Shown here: in pieces, positions 16,131 to 16,216 of the stretch
Numbering within the stretch: the stretch's first letter is position 1
How the letters are laid out: each line of letters begins with the position of its first letter
Assembly: GCA_045402695.1 (NCBI GenBank)
Contig: JAWPNA010000109.1
Coordinates: 1 to 16,216 of the forward strand
Direction: 5' to 3'
DNA length: 16,216 nt
DNA from: JAWPNA01 sp045402695
GTDB taxonomy: Bacteria > Acidobacteriota > Polarisedimenticolia > JACPZX01 > DASXTC01
Position numbers and translations under genes: made by a program
Notes under the pieces: model-generated
Told to the model about the DNA's origin: nothing
Database searches by the model: none
The model's input: only the letters and a program-made list of their open reading frames with translations

Positions 16131-16216
16131 GTGGGTGCACAGTTGAGCAGGAGGGCGGGACGGCTGGCGACTCTGGTCTGCCTCGCGCTGTTGGTGACGG
16201 CCGGCTGCGCGACGGC
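16131..16216 (+). CDS. N-terminus of a lipoprotein, possibly the pilus secretin PilQ (partial)
   Basis: Only 28 codons are inside the window. From GTG 16131 the product starts MGAQLSRRAGRLAT, then a hydrophobic stretch (LVCLALLVTAGC) ending in a lipobox-like T-A-G-C, so the mature protein is probably lipidated at that cysteine. The order pilM-N-O-P is usually followed by the secretin gene pilQ, which makes a secretin the leading guess, but no secretin domain is visible yet. It starts 19 bases after the pilP stop and should be in the same operon. Confidence 0.6.
   Translation, partial: MGAQLSRRAGRLATLVCLALLVTAGCAT

Overview
The window is a GC-rich, densely packed bacterial chromosome segment in which every supported gene lies on the + strand. 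GTG and TTG starts are frequent, and stop and start codons overlap at seven junctions. A type IV pilus/type II secretion-like assembly cluster with PilM, PilN, PilO and PilP homologues points to a diderm bacterium. The gene content and style would suit Acidobacteriota or a relative, but that is an inference; no rRNA or other phylogenetic marker is present to settle it.

Region 1 (1-278) holds the probable tail of an upstream gene, followed by a leader that can fold into a strong three-helix structure. Region 2 (279-3239) holds an RqcH/NFACT ribosome quality-control protein, then a polytopic membrane protein of the lysylphosphatidylglycerol synthase TM family. Region 3 (3236-7825) is a tight series: nrdR (repressor of ribonucleotide reductase genes), a small heat-shock protein, the Lon protease and thiL (thiamine-phosphate kinase). 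The hsp20 and lon genes overlap by one base, so a holdase and an ATP-dependent protease are probably translated together.

Region 4 (7826-16216) begins with the best promoter in the window (TTGACG, 17 bp, TAGATT) and a leader with a very strong hairpin. An ECF sigma factor, a zinc-binding membrane anti-sigma factor and a short exported secretin-N-domain protein follow, linked by GTGA overlaps. Next come pilC/gspF, pilB/gspE, pilM, pilN, pilO and pilP, and the start of a lipoprotein gene cut by the window edge, which by position may be the secretin (pilQ). Gaps between these genes are 45 bp or less.

The main points of interest are three. An ECF sigma/anti-sigma pair appears to head the pilus-assembly operon. 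A secretin-like mini-protein lies between the regulators and the machine. The PilM homologue seems to have lost the nucleotide-binding signatures of its actin-like fold. I see no mobile element, tRNA, rRNA or CRISPR array, and no clearly novel defence or biosynthetic system.
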